Positions 31,660 to 42,448 are shown, counted from the stretch's first letter. The stretch: DNA of 64,000 nt from Bathynomus jamesi (GCA_023014485.1 JAJOZX010000923.1:263501-327500), one strand, 5' to 3'. Numbers and translations are program-made. The notes: generated by a model not told the origin, from the letters alone.

Positions 31660-33302
31660 CCCCTCCTCTCGAGTTGGCCTGATGAAGTAGTGAGTTGGTT
31701 TCTTGTACTCTCCACCTCAGCCAGGTACACTCGGCTCATCGTGGATTATTCTGAGCGAGGCGTCTAATCTTCTTTTGAAGATGTCCACTGCAACAACATT
31801 CGTGTTCCTCAGGTCTTTGGGCAGCTGATTAAGCAGTTTTGGTCCTCTCACAACAAAACCATTTTCTTTCAGGGTTAAGGATGTTCCCTGTCTAGCCTTT
31901 AATTTGGGAACATGACACAGTCTTCCTTTTCTACTTTTCACTGTTGTTTGGAGAGTTACAGAGTTCAGAGTAAGATTAGAGACTAGTTTCTCCATTATTT
32001 TCCAAGTGTAAATATTGGTGTATCTCTCTCTCCTCCTTTCCAGTGAATATAGATTTAATTCGCGTAACCTTTCCCAGTAGTTTAGTTCTCTGCACCCATT
32101 GATCTTGGCTGTGAAGCTTCCCTGAATCCCTTCTAGCTGTCTAATGTCTTCTTTTTTATATGGGGATGTTAGGACCGAGCAGTATTTCAATTTTGGTATG
32201 AGCACTGAGCAGTGTTTAAAGTAGAGGAATCATTATATTCCTATCCCTTCGTTTAAAGGTTCTCAGTATCTGCCCAGTTACTCTCTTTGCTCTGTTTACT
32301 GCTATCTTATTTTGTGTTTCAAATTTCGCATCATCAGTCATTACAACCCCTAAATCTTTTGCTTTAGGTTTTTTCTGATTTTCCTGTCCATTTTGGGGAT
32401 AATATTCCATGGATTTTAGGTCTTCTCTTTTTCCGTACTGTAACAGCTGAAATTTCTCAGTGTTAAACTTCATATTGTTGTCTTCCGTCCACTTGTGGAT
32501 TCTCTTCATGTCTGTTTGTAGAGATCCTATATCTTCTGGGTTTCTTATTTTTCTACTGAGCTTTGTGTCATCGGCAAAGGATGTTACTGTGCTGTCTCTG
32601 GTAACGTCTTCATCTATGCCAGTTAGCATGATTATAAAGAATAGTGAATAGTGGAGCTAATACTGTTCCTTGTGGTACTGAGCTGAGGACCTCTGATTCT
32701 GATGAAGATTCTCCTTGAACTGTAACGACTTGCCGCCGCTCACTAAGGAAATTATATATCCATTTCCCTACTTTTCCTGTTATTCCCATATAATTCAGTT
32801 TATGTATTACTGTATGATTCCATGGTCACACTTGTCGAACGCTTTGGCAAAGTCTGTGTATATTACATCATAGTTTTCATTACTTTCCAGTGCATCAATA
32901 ATGTTGTTGTAGTGTTTCATTAGTTGTGATAGGCATGATCTGCCTGACCGAAACCCAGGTTGGTTATCATTTAATTTTTTCTGTTTCCAAAAAGCCATAG
33001 ATTTTCTGTCTAACTATTCTTTCAATATTTTAGTGAGATGAGATGCAAGCGACACTGGTCTATAGTTTTTGGCCTCGGATCGATCTCCTTTATATATTGG
33101 GACTATGTTCGCGCTCCTCAGGATGCCCGGTATTTCTCCCGTGTCTAGTGATCGTCTCCATATCCAATATAGGGGCTCAGCGATTGCATTCTTGCAGTTT
33201 TTGATCAGTGTGTCCGGTCCTGCCGCTGAGTTTGCTTTTAGTTTCCTTATAGCTTGTGTAATATCATCCGTCGTAAAGTCGAAGTCCGTTATACTTTTCC
33301 CT
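31660..33302 (-). pseudogene. CR1-like LINE reverse transcriptase relic
   Basis: On the minus strand from 33302: NYRPVSL-like sequence, LNDNQPGFRSGRSCLSQLMK, VIYTDFAKAFDKCDHGIIQ (motif A), LSSVPQGTVLAPLF-like (motif B), VTSFADDTKLSRKI (FADD, motif C) and MKFNTEKFQLLQYGKR. The C-terminal region is 31717-32205, with FKRRLDASLRIIHDEPSVPG near the end. Frameshifts separate the blocks, and the endonuclease is missing. The hAT fragment at 33303 cuts its 5' side. The style matches the CR1-like relic at 50100-57430. Confidence 0.85.
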
Positions 33303-33872
33303 CAGTGCCGGGTTAACCCGAAGGCTTAAAGGCTGAAAGCCTTGGCCTTCGAAAAGTGTAGCCTACGAAAAAAAATTTTTTTTTCAACACCACTATCAGA
33401 TTTTCTGGCAGTTGTCATCTGATCTTGAAGTAGAGGTGTTTGTTTAGTTGTTTTCCACTTTATTTGTGTAGACTGTAGAGTAGACCTAGGGAGTGATATA
33501 GAGCTAGATCTCGGTGATGAAGTCATTGCTTTCTCCAAATACAGTATTTCTGAGGTGTCCCTCAAATCGGCAGAGCAGGTGCTACAATTTCTTTTGCAGC
33601 ACATGATGACCGCGACTTTCCCAAACCTCTACATAGCTCTACGTATTTATTTATGCTTGTTGGGTACTAATTCCGAAGGAGAGAGATCATTTTCGACTCT
33701 ACAGAGAGTCAAGATTTGTTATCGATTAACCCTGGGACAATCTCGCTTATCTGCAATAACACTCATCCCGATTGAAAGTGATTTGGCTCGCAGTTTGGAT
33801 TTTTCAGAGATTATTAAGATGTTCTCCCAAAAGAAAGCCAGAACGATAAGGTCACTTAGGTTAAACCGTTAG
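33303..33872 (+). pseudogene. hAT fragment with C-terminal dimerisation domain
   Basis: It starts with a hAT-like terminus CAGTGCCGGGTTAACCC. The plus-strand frame 33555-33872 reads LLGTNSEGERSFSTLQRVK and YRLTLGQSRLSAITLIPIE, the dimerisation region of ZMYM-type hAT proteins, ending KKARTIRSLRLNR. The catalytic part is absent. The far terminus was not found. Probably an internally deleted hAT inserted into the CR1-like LINE at its left. Confidence 0.75.
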
Positions 33873-33967
33873 ATGTTTTCAATGTCCGGCTTTTTGCTCG
33901 GTTTACTGTGTGCAATTTACTTTACGTTTGTTTGCTTTACGATTTACTTTACTGTGTGCAATTTATC

Positions 33968-33969
33968 TA

Positions 33970-34040
<71 letters not shown>
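33968..34040. repeat. (TA)n microsatellite
   Basis: About 70 bp of TA ending exactly at the terminus of TAGGG copy D. It may have expanded from, or erased, the target duplication. Confidence 0.95.
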
Positions 34041-34043
<3 letters not shown>

Positions 34044-34734
34044 GGTAGGTTGATTTTCCGCATTTTTTTAGATATCGACTTTGGACTAGTCGAGATAGTC
34101 AGGGCTTAATATGATAATAACTGACAAAAACTTTCAGATCCCTAGCTTTAACCGTTTTTTGAGGAAACCGTTTCAAAAATCGTCAAAAAATAGTACCGAA
34201 AAATACCGCATTTTCACAATTTTCGGCCGAAAAAATCATGCTATTTTCATAAAAAAATCCTGAAAAAAGTTACAATTTTATTGAAAAAAAGTAAAAAAAA
34301 CATGTACAGAGTCAAATAGACACATTTAGATCCCAAATCATCATAATTTTCACTGTAAGAGCCCTTAGAAGCAAAGGAAGGCCTCATCTGGCGGCTTAGG
34401 GCTTTGGCCAGAATGTGTTTGTGCCTTGATTCGAGTCCATAAACAGTATGGGAAGCTTCAGATGTCAGCTTCACGGCCCTTTCAACACTCTGAGAATGTG
34501 AAGGCAGATCAGGCGACTCTAGGAAATTTCGCCGCAAACATTTTCGCCGTAGGAAAATTTGCCGTAAACATTTTCGCCGTAAGACAAATTCGCCGTAAGG
34601 ACATTTCACCGTAAAAATTTAAAAAAATAATCAATGGATGATAAAGGGTATTATATAAGCATTAAAAAGGCAAGTCTTTATTCAATGGTAAAAGTCAGTG
34701 ATAAAACTTCTTAAAAATAATGTAATGAGGTCAT

Positions 34735-35908
34735 TTAAAAAGTGTGCAAATTCCAAGCGATGCTGCGTAAATAATTTACTTTTTGCTGCGGATTGTATCG
34801 AAGCACTTGTCGCTGAAGTCTTGCATTAATATCGCTACACTTTTTCTTCATCTCTGCTTTGTCTCCTCGATCTGCATCACACTTTTTCTTCTTCGCTAAA
34901 CTCTCTTCCTCCATCAAATTGGTTATGAGTTTCCAGATACTTGGATGCATGTTAGTAATAGAGCTTTGTATTGCATTGTGGAAGCCTTCTATACTGTTGT
35001 TCGTTCTCGGCATATTATTATGAGTTCTTTCGACAAACATTCCACAATTCTATAGGAAATGTTGGCTCCATTCTTCGCCTTCGCGCGCCTCGGCCTCGTT
35101 CTCCTCCTATATAGTGAGTTTCAAAGTAAGATACAAATTCTTGGGGCAAATCATCATCATCAGTCAATTCAATAAAGCCATCAATAACATCGCTAACTGG
35201 AAGAAATGCTAATGCTGTGAAGCATTTAATTTTCGTGTTAAATTCAGCGTCTGTTTGATAGCGCAACTTTAAACCGATATCAACAATTTTGCGATAAATA
35301 TTCTTTGCCATATGAAATAAACAACCTGTAATAGTTGTTGTTGTGAATATGTTAGAGAAAGCGCTGATAATTGCTCTCTCGAAGTCAACCATTAAGGTTT
35401 CGGGATCCAATGATGGACGTAAGCCCTTTAAGGCAATGAAAAATCTGCTGTACGTTACTTCGGATTTACCGGGAAGCAAAACAAAAAGACGAGGGATGCT
35501 AATACTTCTTATTACTATATGTAGCGTGAATAACTGATAATATATATCTGGGCTGCATTTAAAAGTACCGTCGCAAACCCAATCCTTATTATTTACAAGG
35601 TCATCTAACCCCGCTTGCGTGCCAAACACTAAAATTCTCTCTTCATCATCTTCACCACTATCGTATAATAAAAACTGCTCACCATTTTCAAGAAATTTAT
35701 AATCATCTGGAATTATATATCCACTTCTTCGTTTTGGGATAGCGGGTGCTTGGCTCTTCTTTTGCCTCCAGCCTCTAATATTGCGAGACAAATGTGCTAA
35801 AGACGGCATCAGAGATGAAGCGTTGTTATCTAAATTTGATGAAATATCGGCAATTAACGATCGCGCAGAGGTTTGTGAATTAGTAGCTGATGATTTTAAA
35901 TTCGCCAT
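34735..35908 (-). pseudogene. MULE transposase with one frameshift
   Basis: It starts at an ATG (35906-35908). Motifs: WVCDGTFKCSPDIYYQLFTL with Asp113, TLMVDFERAIISAFSNIF with Asp175, TGCLFHMAKNIYRKI with C196-x2-H199, then LPQEFVSYFETHYIGG. The first frame stops at 35018. An overlapping frame (34735-35040) continues with MPRTNNSIEGFHNAIQSSI, which supplies the catalytic Glu of the MULE DDE triad, and ends with a Lys-rich coil. A single frameshift in 35018-35040 therefore separates the third catalytic residue from the first two. The FLYWCH ORF upstream is probably a separate exon of the same gene. Confidence 0.88.
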
Positions 35909-36165
35909 TGCTTGATAAACTTTAGGTTTCGAGGGTTGAGAAGGATGACAATGCTCACCGAATGTTTTACATATTGATGTTTATTTCACAATTATTATAC
36001 ATAAACATATATTATATTATACAACATTATACCTATACAATACATATTAATTATACAAATACAATATTATACATTTACTCTATTATTGTTTTAATTGTTT
36101 TACTTATTGCTTAAAATAAACCTGTAACTAATATACTATATTTGCTTTCGGGGTGACATTTTCTT

Positions 36166-36417
36166 TTAATTCTGAAGAATTAGGCCCTTTTTTATTGTTT
36201 TCAAGCAAAAGTTCATCGATTGATGATACAGGAAACAATATTTATGACAAAAATTAAAGTCATAACTCATAACCCTAGTATGCACTCTTGTTTTGCACTC
36301 TTTATTCTCACATTTCCAATACGTTTTTTCACCGTATTTTCTATCAAGTCGGTAAACGTAGTTCATATCATCTACTAATTTCACACCGCCGCGGCTAGTT
36401 TTCACTGTATAGACCAT
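36166..36417 (-). CDS. FLYWCH zinc-finger ORF of the MULE
   Basis: An 83-residue frame begins with ATG: MVYTVKTSRGGVKLVDDMNY, then VYRLDRKYGEKTYWKCENKE and CKTRVHTR. The Y-x-Y, Y-W-x-C, C and H residues fit a FLYWCH zinc finger, here the likely DNA-binding domain of the transposase at 34735-35908. After HTR the sequence looks non-conserved, so a splice donor probably lies near there. About 260 bp separate it from the transposase ATG. Confidence 0.7.
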   Translation of the reverse strand: MVYTVKTSRGGVKLVDDMNYVYRLDRKYGEKTYWKCENKECKTRVHTRVMSYDFNFCHKYCFLYHQSMNFCLKTIKKGLILQN

Positions 36418-36551
36418 TATAAGGGTTTAGTTAATGCAAATGTTTATCAAAGGAGCCAACAAGCAGAATGTGAACTAGATAGCTTAATTTTAAAGACATT
36501 AACTCTCTCTAAATGGTTGATTGGTTTATAAAGTTGCCAAGAGTCTCTATT

Positions 36552-36587
<36 letters not shown>

Positions 36588-37064
36588 TAATTTATTTTAT
36601 TTACGTCCAATGGTTGATTGGTTGATAAAGTTGCCAAGTGTCTCTAATAAAAAACATTTATATATGAAAGGTATGCAGGCTATTATAAGGGTGTAGTTAA
36701 ACTTTTTTTTTAATTTTAATTTTATTTTATTTACGGCGAATTTTCCTTACGGTGGATTAGACTTTCGGCGAAAATGTTTACGGCGAAAATGTTTACGGCG
36801 AATTTTCCTACGGCGAAAATGTTTACGGCGAGTTTTCCTACGGCGAAAATGTTTACGGCGAATTTTCCGGTTACGAGATCAGGCTACTCCAGCTTGGTGC
36901 CATTCAGCAATGCTTCTTGAAGCTCCTAGTCAGAAAAGTCTTCTGTGAGAGCAGGTTTACAACAGATGCAACTTTGAGAAAGGTTGATTAGTTCTGACCA
37001 GTGGGTAGCTTCAATGTTGATGGCTGTTATCTTCTTCAGCCTCTTCTTGGCTGGCTTTCCACTT

Positions 37065-37378
37065 CTGAGAGAATAATAATTAATTTATTTTTTACTCCAG
37101 TTTAAGATTTAATCCCTATTAGTCTCAGAATTGCTGATTTAAATTAAACTTAAATTAAAAAAAAAAAAAACAGAGTTCTATAAATCCCCATAATCAAATT
37201 TTTTTTCAGAAAGAAGGTAAGATTATTTCCATTATCAGAGGGGAAGCGGGGAATTGGGATAAGAAAATGTGAAAAAAAATTCGATTATGGGGATTTATAG
37301 AACTCGGGCCTTTTTTTTATTAAATAAATCCCCATTATCAAATTTTTTTTCACATTTTTAAAATTAATAAATGCTTAC
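37065..37378 (-). other. Intron 2 of copy D with small inverted repeat
   Basis: The donor context AG/GTAAGC and acceptor CTCTCAG/AAGTGG preserve the frame between KKILSI and SGKPAKK. Inside, GAGTTCTATAAATCCCCATA and its reverse complement lie about 70 bp apart, suggesting a small foldback insertion. Confidence 0.65.
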
Positions 37379-37816
37379 CTAATGGACAGAATTTTCTTGA
37401 GAGCAGCTTCTCTCACTTCCAAGTCATCAGACTTCATCATGGAGTACAGCACATTCTCGGGCAGCAAGGCAAAAGCATTGTACTTCAGGTTCTTGAAAGC
37501 AACACCCTGGATTTCTTCAGACTGTTGCTTGATCCTCTGGATCATGTTGAAGATGTACAGCTGCTGATTGTGGAGCTTGCTGTCCCTTTTGATCTCAAAC
37601 CAACTGACTGCATACACTTCCACAATGAACTTGATGGCCTGGTAAAGCTTATCCTGTAGTTCTGGAGGGTAAGCACCTCTGGTCCACAGACACATCAATC
37701 TAATTGCCAAAGTCAACCATCTTGCATGGTTTAATGGTCCAATTTTCCAGGCAACAAATCTTGGGTCCTATTTTGGCCCTCTGATCTCTCAAGTATTCCC
37801 TCGCCTCTACTGGAAC

Positions 37817-38039
37817 CTGAAATATTAAGTATATTAAATAGCGGATCTAAAATAAGAGATAAAATCCTGAAAAAAAATTGATTATTAATTTCTATTACCA
37901 GGGGGGGGGGTGGAAAGGAAGATTACAGGAGGAAAATGCGGATATTTTTCAATTACAAGCATTGAATTTCGTTCCATTTAAAAGGCACCTAATCGCACTA
38001 AGTTAGGCTAGTTAAAAGTTAAAAAAATAATAGCATTAC
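37817..38039 (-). other. Intron 1 of copy D
   Basis: The donor AAG/GTAATG and acceptor TTTCAG/GTTCC join PPIKK to VPVEAREYLRDQRAKIG. The joined product matches the KIPVQELAFIKGQREKVG stretch that is continuous in copy C. Confidence 0.7.
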
Positions 38040-38931
38040 CTTCTTAATGGGAGGACAAGTGCAGATTATGTGCTGTGTTTGACAATCTTCTTTCTTCCAC
38101 TTCACAGCATTGTCATCACAGGGACGAAAAGGTAGCTTACAGGTGCAAGCAGAAATGTCAAAAAGTTTATTCAGCTTTTCCTCCAGATTCTGCTCCTGGA
38201 CTGTAGAAAGAGATTTCCTGTTTATCTCTTTTGCTTTCTTGAAGCACACTTTATCCACCAATTTCACTACATAATATTCCTCATACAGGGGCAGCCGCGG
38301 GTTCACTGCCTGCCAGATCTCAATCACATCCTTTGCTATCATTTTAGCAATATCATAGTCTTTCAAGTCCGGGTGGCTGTTTTGGAGGAAATAACTGTAC
38401 TGAATAACTTGGCGGAGGGTAGGAGGCTCTGTTTTATCCAAAGGGGAAGGCTGGCCACTGAATTTTTTGGCACTATCACTTCGAGTTAACACTGCAGACT
38501 TCCGTTTTTTACCCATTTTTATGAAATATCTGAAAATAAACAATTAAATGAACGCATCATAAAATAACTCAATTTAATACACATTTTATTGGTAAATATC
38601 ATTAAAAAATACAAAATAATAAATAATAAACAACTATAATGCATTTACAATAAGTTTCAAGCATCGTTTTGTTAAAAAAGCCGAATTTTAATTGATTATT
38701 TTGATGAAATAAGGTCCGATATTTTGTTTGTTTACATTGCGCGAATGCCGCGCGCGCGATTTTACTGCGTAAAATTCGGCAATTTTACAACTTAAAAATA
38801 ATTAACAATCCTAAAAAAATACAATAATTTTCACAAATATGAGTTGGTGCAACGTTTTTTATACATTAATACCTTTCTATCTAGACTAGTCCAAGATCAC
38901 AGTTCCAAAATCAACCTACCCTAAATATACA

Positions 38932-39345
38932 GTATATACACATTTTAACTGCAAACAACACACAGTATAATTAATGTAAAGAACGACGCTTGTGTAGAAG
39001 AACGTTCCGCACAAGATGAGGAGGGAGGACGAACAAATGAAAAATGAGGTAACCACCCGGGAATCGAACCCGGGATCTTCCGGTTGCCGGTCAGATATGC
39101 TATCCACTACACCAGAGCTTTCCAAACTGTGTCGCCAATACCTCCCAGGTGTGTCGCCAAATTTAGTTAATTATTTTCAATTTTTTTGTATTTTGAAAAT
39201 TTTGATTTTTGTATCAACAAAATCGGCTACAAGATAAACCACCTACTAAAAAATTATCTGATATTTGATATTTGATAACAAAAATTAATTAGTGTGTCGC
39301 CAACGTGAAAAGTTTAGAAAGCTCTGCACTACACCATGGGCCTCG
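38932..39345 (-). mobile_element. tRNA-derived SINE interrupted by a hAT MITE
   Basis: Same family as 2640-2826: CAAGCGTCGTTCTTTACATT in the body and GGTTCGATTCCCGGGTGGTT in the head. The A-box-like region is split at 39113 by a MITE and resumes at 39327 with GTGTAGTGC-type sequence up to TGATTAATCGAGGCCCATGG. Confidence 0.85.
39113..39326. mobile_element. 214-bp hAT MITE
   Basis: Ends CAGAGCTTTCCAAACT and GTTTAGAAAGCTCTG, with inner GTGTCGCCAA/TTGGCGACACA repeats. A perfect 8-bp duplication CACTACAC (39105-39112 and 39327-39334) lies in the SINE promoter. Confidence 0.92.
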
Positions 39346-39483
39346 ATTAATCAGAAGTAATATATATATATTAGTTGGTGAAATATAATTTTTTATGTAG
39401 GCCTATCGTATTTAATCTCTTAAAATTATCTATATTATACTCAATTACAAATGAAAAATATGCAATCTCATTTAATAAAGCAT

Positions 39484-39765
39484 CTATATTTGTCGAGCAC
39501 TTTTTCTAATACCGATATATTGGAAAGATTTGTTGAAGTCCACGCAGTCCACCCTTGGCCTACGAAACCCATAATCCGGCTCTGTTTCCCTTTGTAGTTC
39601 TTCTTCAAAGAACGCGTTTCTATCGCATATAAGTTTGTCATTTTTTGAGATTCTGAAAGATGGTTCGTCCTGAGCTCTTAATATTTCGGATACTTCTGTT
39701 AGATCATCAGATAAAGCACTGTCTTCGTTTTTCAAAGGTCCAATAGTCGCATGGCTTTTCGACCT
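39484..39765 (-). CDS. ORF of uncertain origin (possible LINE linker piece)
   Basis: An open frame reads SHATIGPLKNEDSALSDDL, TEVSEILRAQDEPSFRISK, DRNAFFEEELQRETEPDYGF and QYIGIRKSARQI. The first part resembles the segment between endonuclease and reverse transcriptase of CR1-type LINEs (IGPL...DD...AEIL). The second part matches nothing I recognise. It has no flanking repeat and could also be a non-TE exon. I do not assign a function. Confidence 0.3.
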   Translation of the reverse strand, partial: RSKSHATIGPLKNEDSALSDDLTEVSEILRAQDEPSFRISKNDKLICDRNAFFEEELQRETEPDYGFRRPRVDCVDFNKSFQYIGIRKSARQI

Positions 39766-39769
39766 CCTA

Positions 39770-40249
39770 TATATATTATATATATATATATTTCTTTCCG
39801 GTAATCTATAGATTGGACTTCACCGCCAAACGCTTTCTTCCATGTTACGAACTCGTTCATCCTTGCGCGGACACGAAATTTAAAATTAAGCGTTCATGAA
39901 CCTCAGTAAAACCTTTTTCTTCACGACTTTTCGGGCAAATATTTTGAAATTAACTGTCGCGGTTTCATTAGAGTTTTCCCGTTCCAACCTAAAAAATGTA
40001 TGATGCGGTTAAGCCCTAAAATATTTCTAAGGTTTTCCTTTTTTTACATTTTTACTTTTCTTAACCAAAAAATTCTTTCAAGCTTAAGTCTTTTTTATTT
40101 GACCTTGCGCCAAATTTATTGTCCCCTCAGGCCTAATAAGAAACCGCTGCCAGCCTCAACAACCTAATAAGTTACCTTTTATTTAGTATTAAAAAGTTAG
40201 GGGCCTCTGAAGTCAAAGAAAGGAATAATTTTTGATCTCCGCTTCAAGA

Positions 40250-40294
<45 letters not shown>

Positions 40295-40735
40295 CTAAAT
40301 CGTGAAATTCTCGTAATTTTCGTCGGTGGCCAGTGAAATTACATTAGCTCCTATATGTGATGTCTTTTATTTGTTCAAATTTTTAATCACTTACTCCTGC
40401 GTTAAGGTAGGGGGGGGGGAGTTCCATTAAAAAGTTCAGAGAATGCGCTCTTTTACTGTATATAATGATTATTTTTTCAAATTTCACTGGCATCAGGATT
40501 TTAATTAAAAAACTCGAAATCAAATTACTGCTACTTCATGCTAGCACAGGATTTTACACACCCAGGTTTTTGTTTTATTTTATTTTAGGTTAAGTTAGAT
40601 TAGGTTAGGTTAGGGTAACATAACCTAACCTTAAATTGAACCTCAAAAGACATCTACAACAAAATAGTAGCTATTTTCCGTGTAGGAGAGTAATACAAAA
40701 AATAACACCAAATAGGAGCGAACGTAACTTTTAGC
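39770..40735. other. Intergenic, no gene recognised
   Basis: Contains a TA array (40252-40292) and a short TTAGG-like palindrome near 40586-40630 (GATTAGGTTAGGTTAGGG, later ACCTAACC). No ORF, TIR or SINE head. Confidence 0.5.
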
Positions 40736-40736
40736 G

Positions 40737-40767
<31 letters not shown>

Positions 40768-40770
<3 letters not shown>

Positions 40771-41705
40771 TTTAACTGCAATGACCACGCAGTATATAAA
40801 TGAATAGAAACGACGTAAATAAGGAGCGTCTCTGCACACGGGGAAGAGAAATAACGAATAAATGAAAAATGAGGCGAACCGCCCGGGAATCGAACCCAGG
40901 GCCTTCCAATTGCCGGTTGGATGCGCTACCATTACACTACGGACCTCGATCAATCATAAATCGAAATTCTCCTACATAGGGCAGAAACCAATGCCCTGAG
41001 AGGGCACCCTCGCAAATCGTGAATATGTGCATTTAACTGCAATGACCACGCAGTATATAAATGAATAGAAACGACGTAAATAAGGAGCGTCTCTGCACAC
41101 GGGGAAGAGAAATAACGAATAAATGAAAAATGAGGCGAACCGCCCGGGAATCGAACCCAGGGCCTTCCAATTGCCGGTTGGATGCGCTACCATTACACTA
41201 CGGACCTCGATCAATCATAAATCGAAATTCTCCTACATAGGGCAGAAACCAATGCCCTGAGAGGGCACCCTCGCAAATCGTGAATATGTGCATTTAACTA
41301 CAATGACCCCGTAGTGTAATGGTAGCGCATCCAACCGGCAATTGGAAGGCCCTGGGTTCGATTCCCGGGCGGTTCGCCTCATTTTCATTTATTTCTCTTC
41401 CCCGTGTGCAGAGACGCTCCTTATTTACGTCGCTATTCATTTATATACTGCGTGGTCATTGCAGTTAAATGCACATATTCACGATTTGCGAGGGTGCCCT
41501 CTCAGGGCATTGGTTTCTGCCCTATGTAGGAGAATTTCGATTTATGATTGATCGAGGTCCGTAGTGTAATGGTAGCGCATCCAACCGGCAATTGGAAGGC
41601 CCTGGGTTCGATTCCCGGGCGGTTCGCCTCATTTTTCATTTATTCGTTATTTCTCTTCCCCGTGTGCAGAGACGCTCCTTATTTACGTCGTTTCTATTCA
41701 TATAT
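40768..41705. repeat. Cluster of four SINE copies, two inverted pairs
   Basis: Two minus-strand copies (about 40768-40968 and 41030-41215) form a 234-bp tandem repeat with the linker CGATTTGCGAGGGTGCCCT. Two plus-strand copies (about 41305-41482 and 41553-41705) mirror them, with the axis near 41300. Each head carries CCGTAGTGTAATGGTAGCGC (A-box-like) and GGGTTCGATTCCCGGGCGGT (B-box-like). The bodies share GTGTGCAGAGACGCTCCTTA. Confidence 0.9.
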
Positions 41706-41715
41706 ATATATATAA

Positions 41716-42005
41716 TAATTATGGTGTAGTGGTTGGCATCGCTGACTGCGAATCCATCGGCCCCGGAATTGAGACCCGGTGACGGCAGTCGGCACGCAGC
41801 AAAACCCAGCTGTTCATCCTTCCACACAATAAAGAAAGTGGTTGGTAGATAAATGGGTACCCTGGGTGGCCTAGTGGTTAAGACGCTGTGCTGCTGGTGG
41901 GGCGTGGTTCGGATTCCACGTTAAACTGTAGGTCGAAGGTGGAGCGAAAATCATGACCTTCGTCAGAATGAACAATTCGGGCGGAAGCTAACCAAAGGTT
42001 ACCAA
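41716..42005 (+). mobile_element. Double-headed SINE, complete
   Basis: Two tRNA-like heads in series. Head 1: ATGGTGTAGTGGTTGGCATC to GAGACCCGGTGACGGCAG. A linker ends TAGATAAATGGGTACCC. Head 2: CTGGGTGGCCTAGTGGTTAA to TTCGGATTCCACG. The tail has GACCTTCGTCAGAATGAAC and CGGGCGGAAGC. Other copies: 8265-8470, 9237-9410, 42487-42772 and 48600-48950. Confidence 0.85.
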
Positions 42006-42399
42006 AGGTGTGTGTATATATATATATCTTAGACATTCGGTAATCCGACGTCCAGATATTCCGATTTTGCTTATTCCGACGATTACCAACTGAAACCATT
42101 CCTCGCTTATTCCAACACCTCACCACTTAAGTTGACGATCGCTCATCAACATTTTTGCCTTCTACATGACAACATAACCACATTATAAAGTACTTTTTCG
42201 ACCGAATAATTACCAAATGGACGCTTTTTTTCTTAGTTTTTCACTTATCTGATAATTTACTAAAGTCTGTAATATTTTATTTGTGTATAATACTACTTTT
42301 ATAAAACATAAATGGCTTCGTGTTTCTAGTAATTCATCGATTAATCCGACGATTTGAGTATTTCGACGGAGTTCTGTTCTTTATCTGTTCGAATTACCG

Positions 42400-42405
<6 letters not shown>

Positions 42406-42437
<32 letters not shown>

Positions 42438-42448
42438 AGAGAGAGAGA
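42406..42448. repeat. (GA)n microsatellite
   Basis: GA tract with one AAAA interruption. Confidence 0.95.

Larger units (their letters stand above)
34515..36875 (-). mobile_element. FLYWCH/MULE transposon
   Basis: The termini are iterated units of about 16 bp around TACGGCGAAAATGTTTACGG and ATTCGCCGTAAGG. The 9-mer AGATCAGGC flanks both sides (34506-34514 and 36876-36884); the match extends to 14 bp with one mismatch. A transposase in two overlapping frames and a FLYWCH ORF lie inside on the minus strand. It is inserted in the last exon of copy D. The Phantom-like assignment rests on domain order. Confidence 0.9.
34247..38516 (-). pseudogene. TAGGG-family gene (copy D), spliced, catalytic core missing
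   Basis: Exon 1 starts MGKKRKSAVLTR (ATG at about 38516) and contains TLRQVIQYSYFLQNSHPDLK, VIEIWQAVNPRLPLYEE and a Cys-rich stretch CTCKLPFRPCDDN to CQTQHIICTCPPIKK. A GT...AG intron (38039-37817) joins it in frame to VPVEAREYLRDQRAKIG. The frame then jumps to WKIGPLNHARWLTLAIRLMC, so about 300 residues with the catalytic Asp pair and C-x2-H motif are missing. A second GT...AG intron (37378-37065) follows KKILSI. Exon 3 (SGKPAKKRLKKITAINIEAT) has an in-frame stop after LTEDFSD, then the MULE insertion. The conserved tail (SQSVERAVKLTSEASHTVYG) is 34247-34505. Confidence 0.75.
34041..38923 (-). mobile_element. TAGGG-family transposon, copy D, carrying a MULE
   Basis: Inverted termini TAAGGTAGGTTGATTTT (left) and TAGGGTAGGTTGATTTT (right, reverse-complemented) share an inner TTGGACTAGTC-AGATAG block. 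The left flank is a TA array and the right flank is AATATACA, so no target duplication can be shown. Without the MULE (34515-36875) the element is about 2.5 kb. Its gene appears to have two introns and lacks the catalytic centre. Confidence 0.75.

Noticed and set aside
34025..34048. TTAA target duplication for copy D (piggyBac or Kolobok signature)
   Set aside because: The left end shows TTAA within a TA array but the right end reads CTAA; by comparison with copy A the termini are better read as TA(A/G)GG.
40768..41705. CRISPR-like array (repeated units with spacers)
   Set aside because: Units are SINE-length, partly inverted and have tRNA-like promoters; this is eukaryotic DNA.
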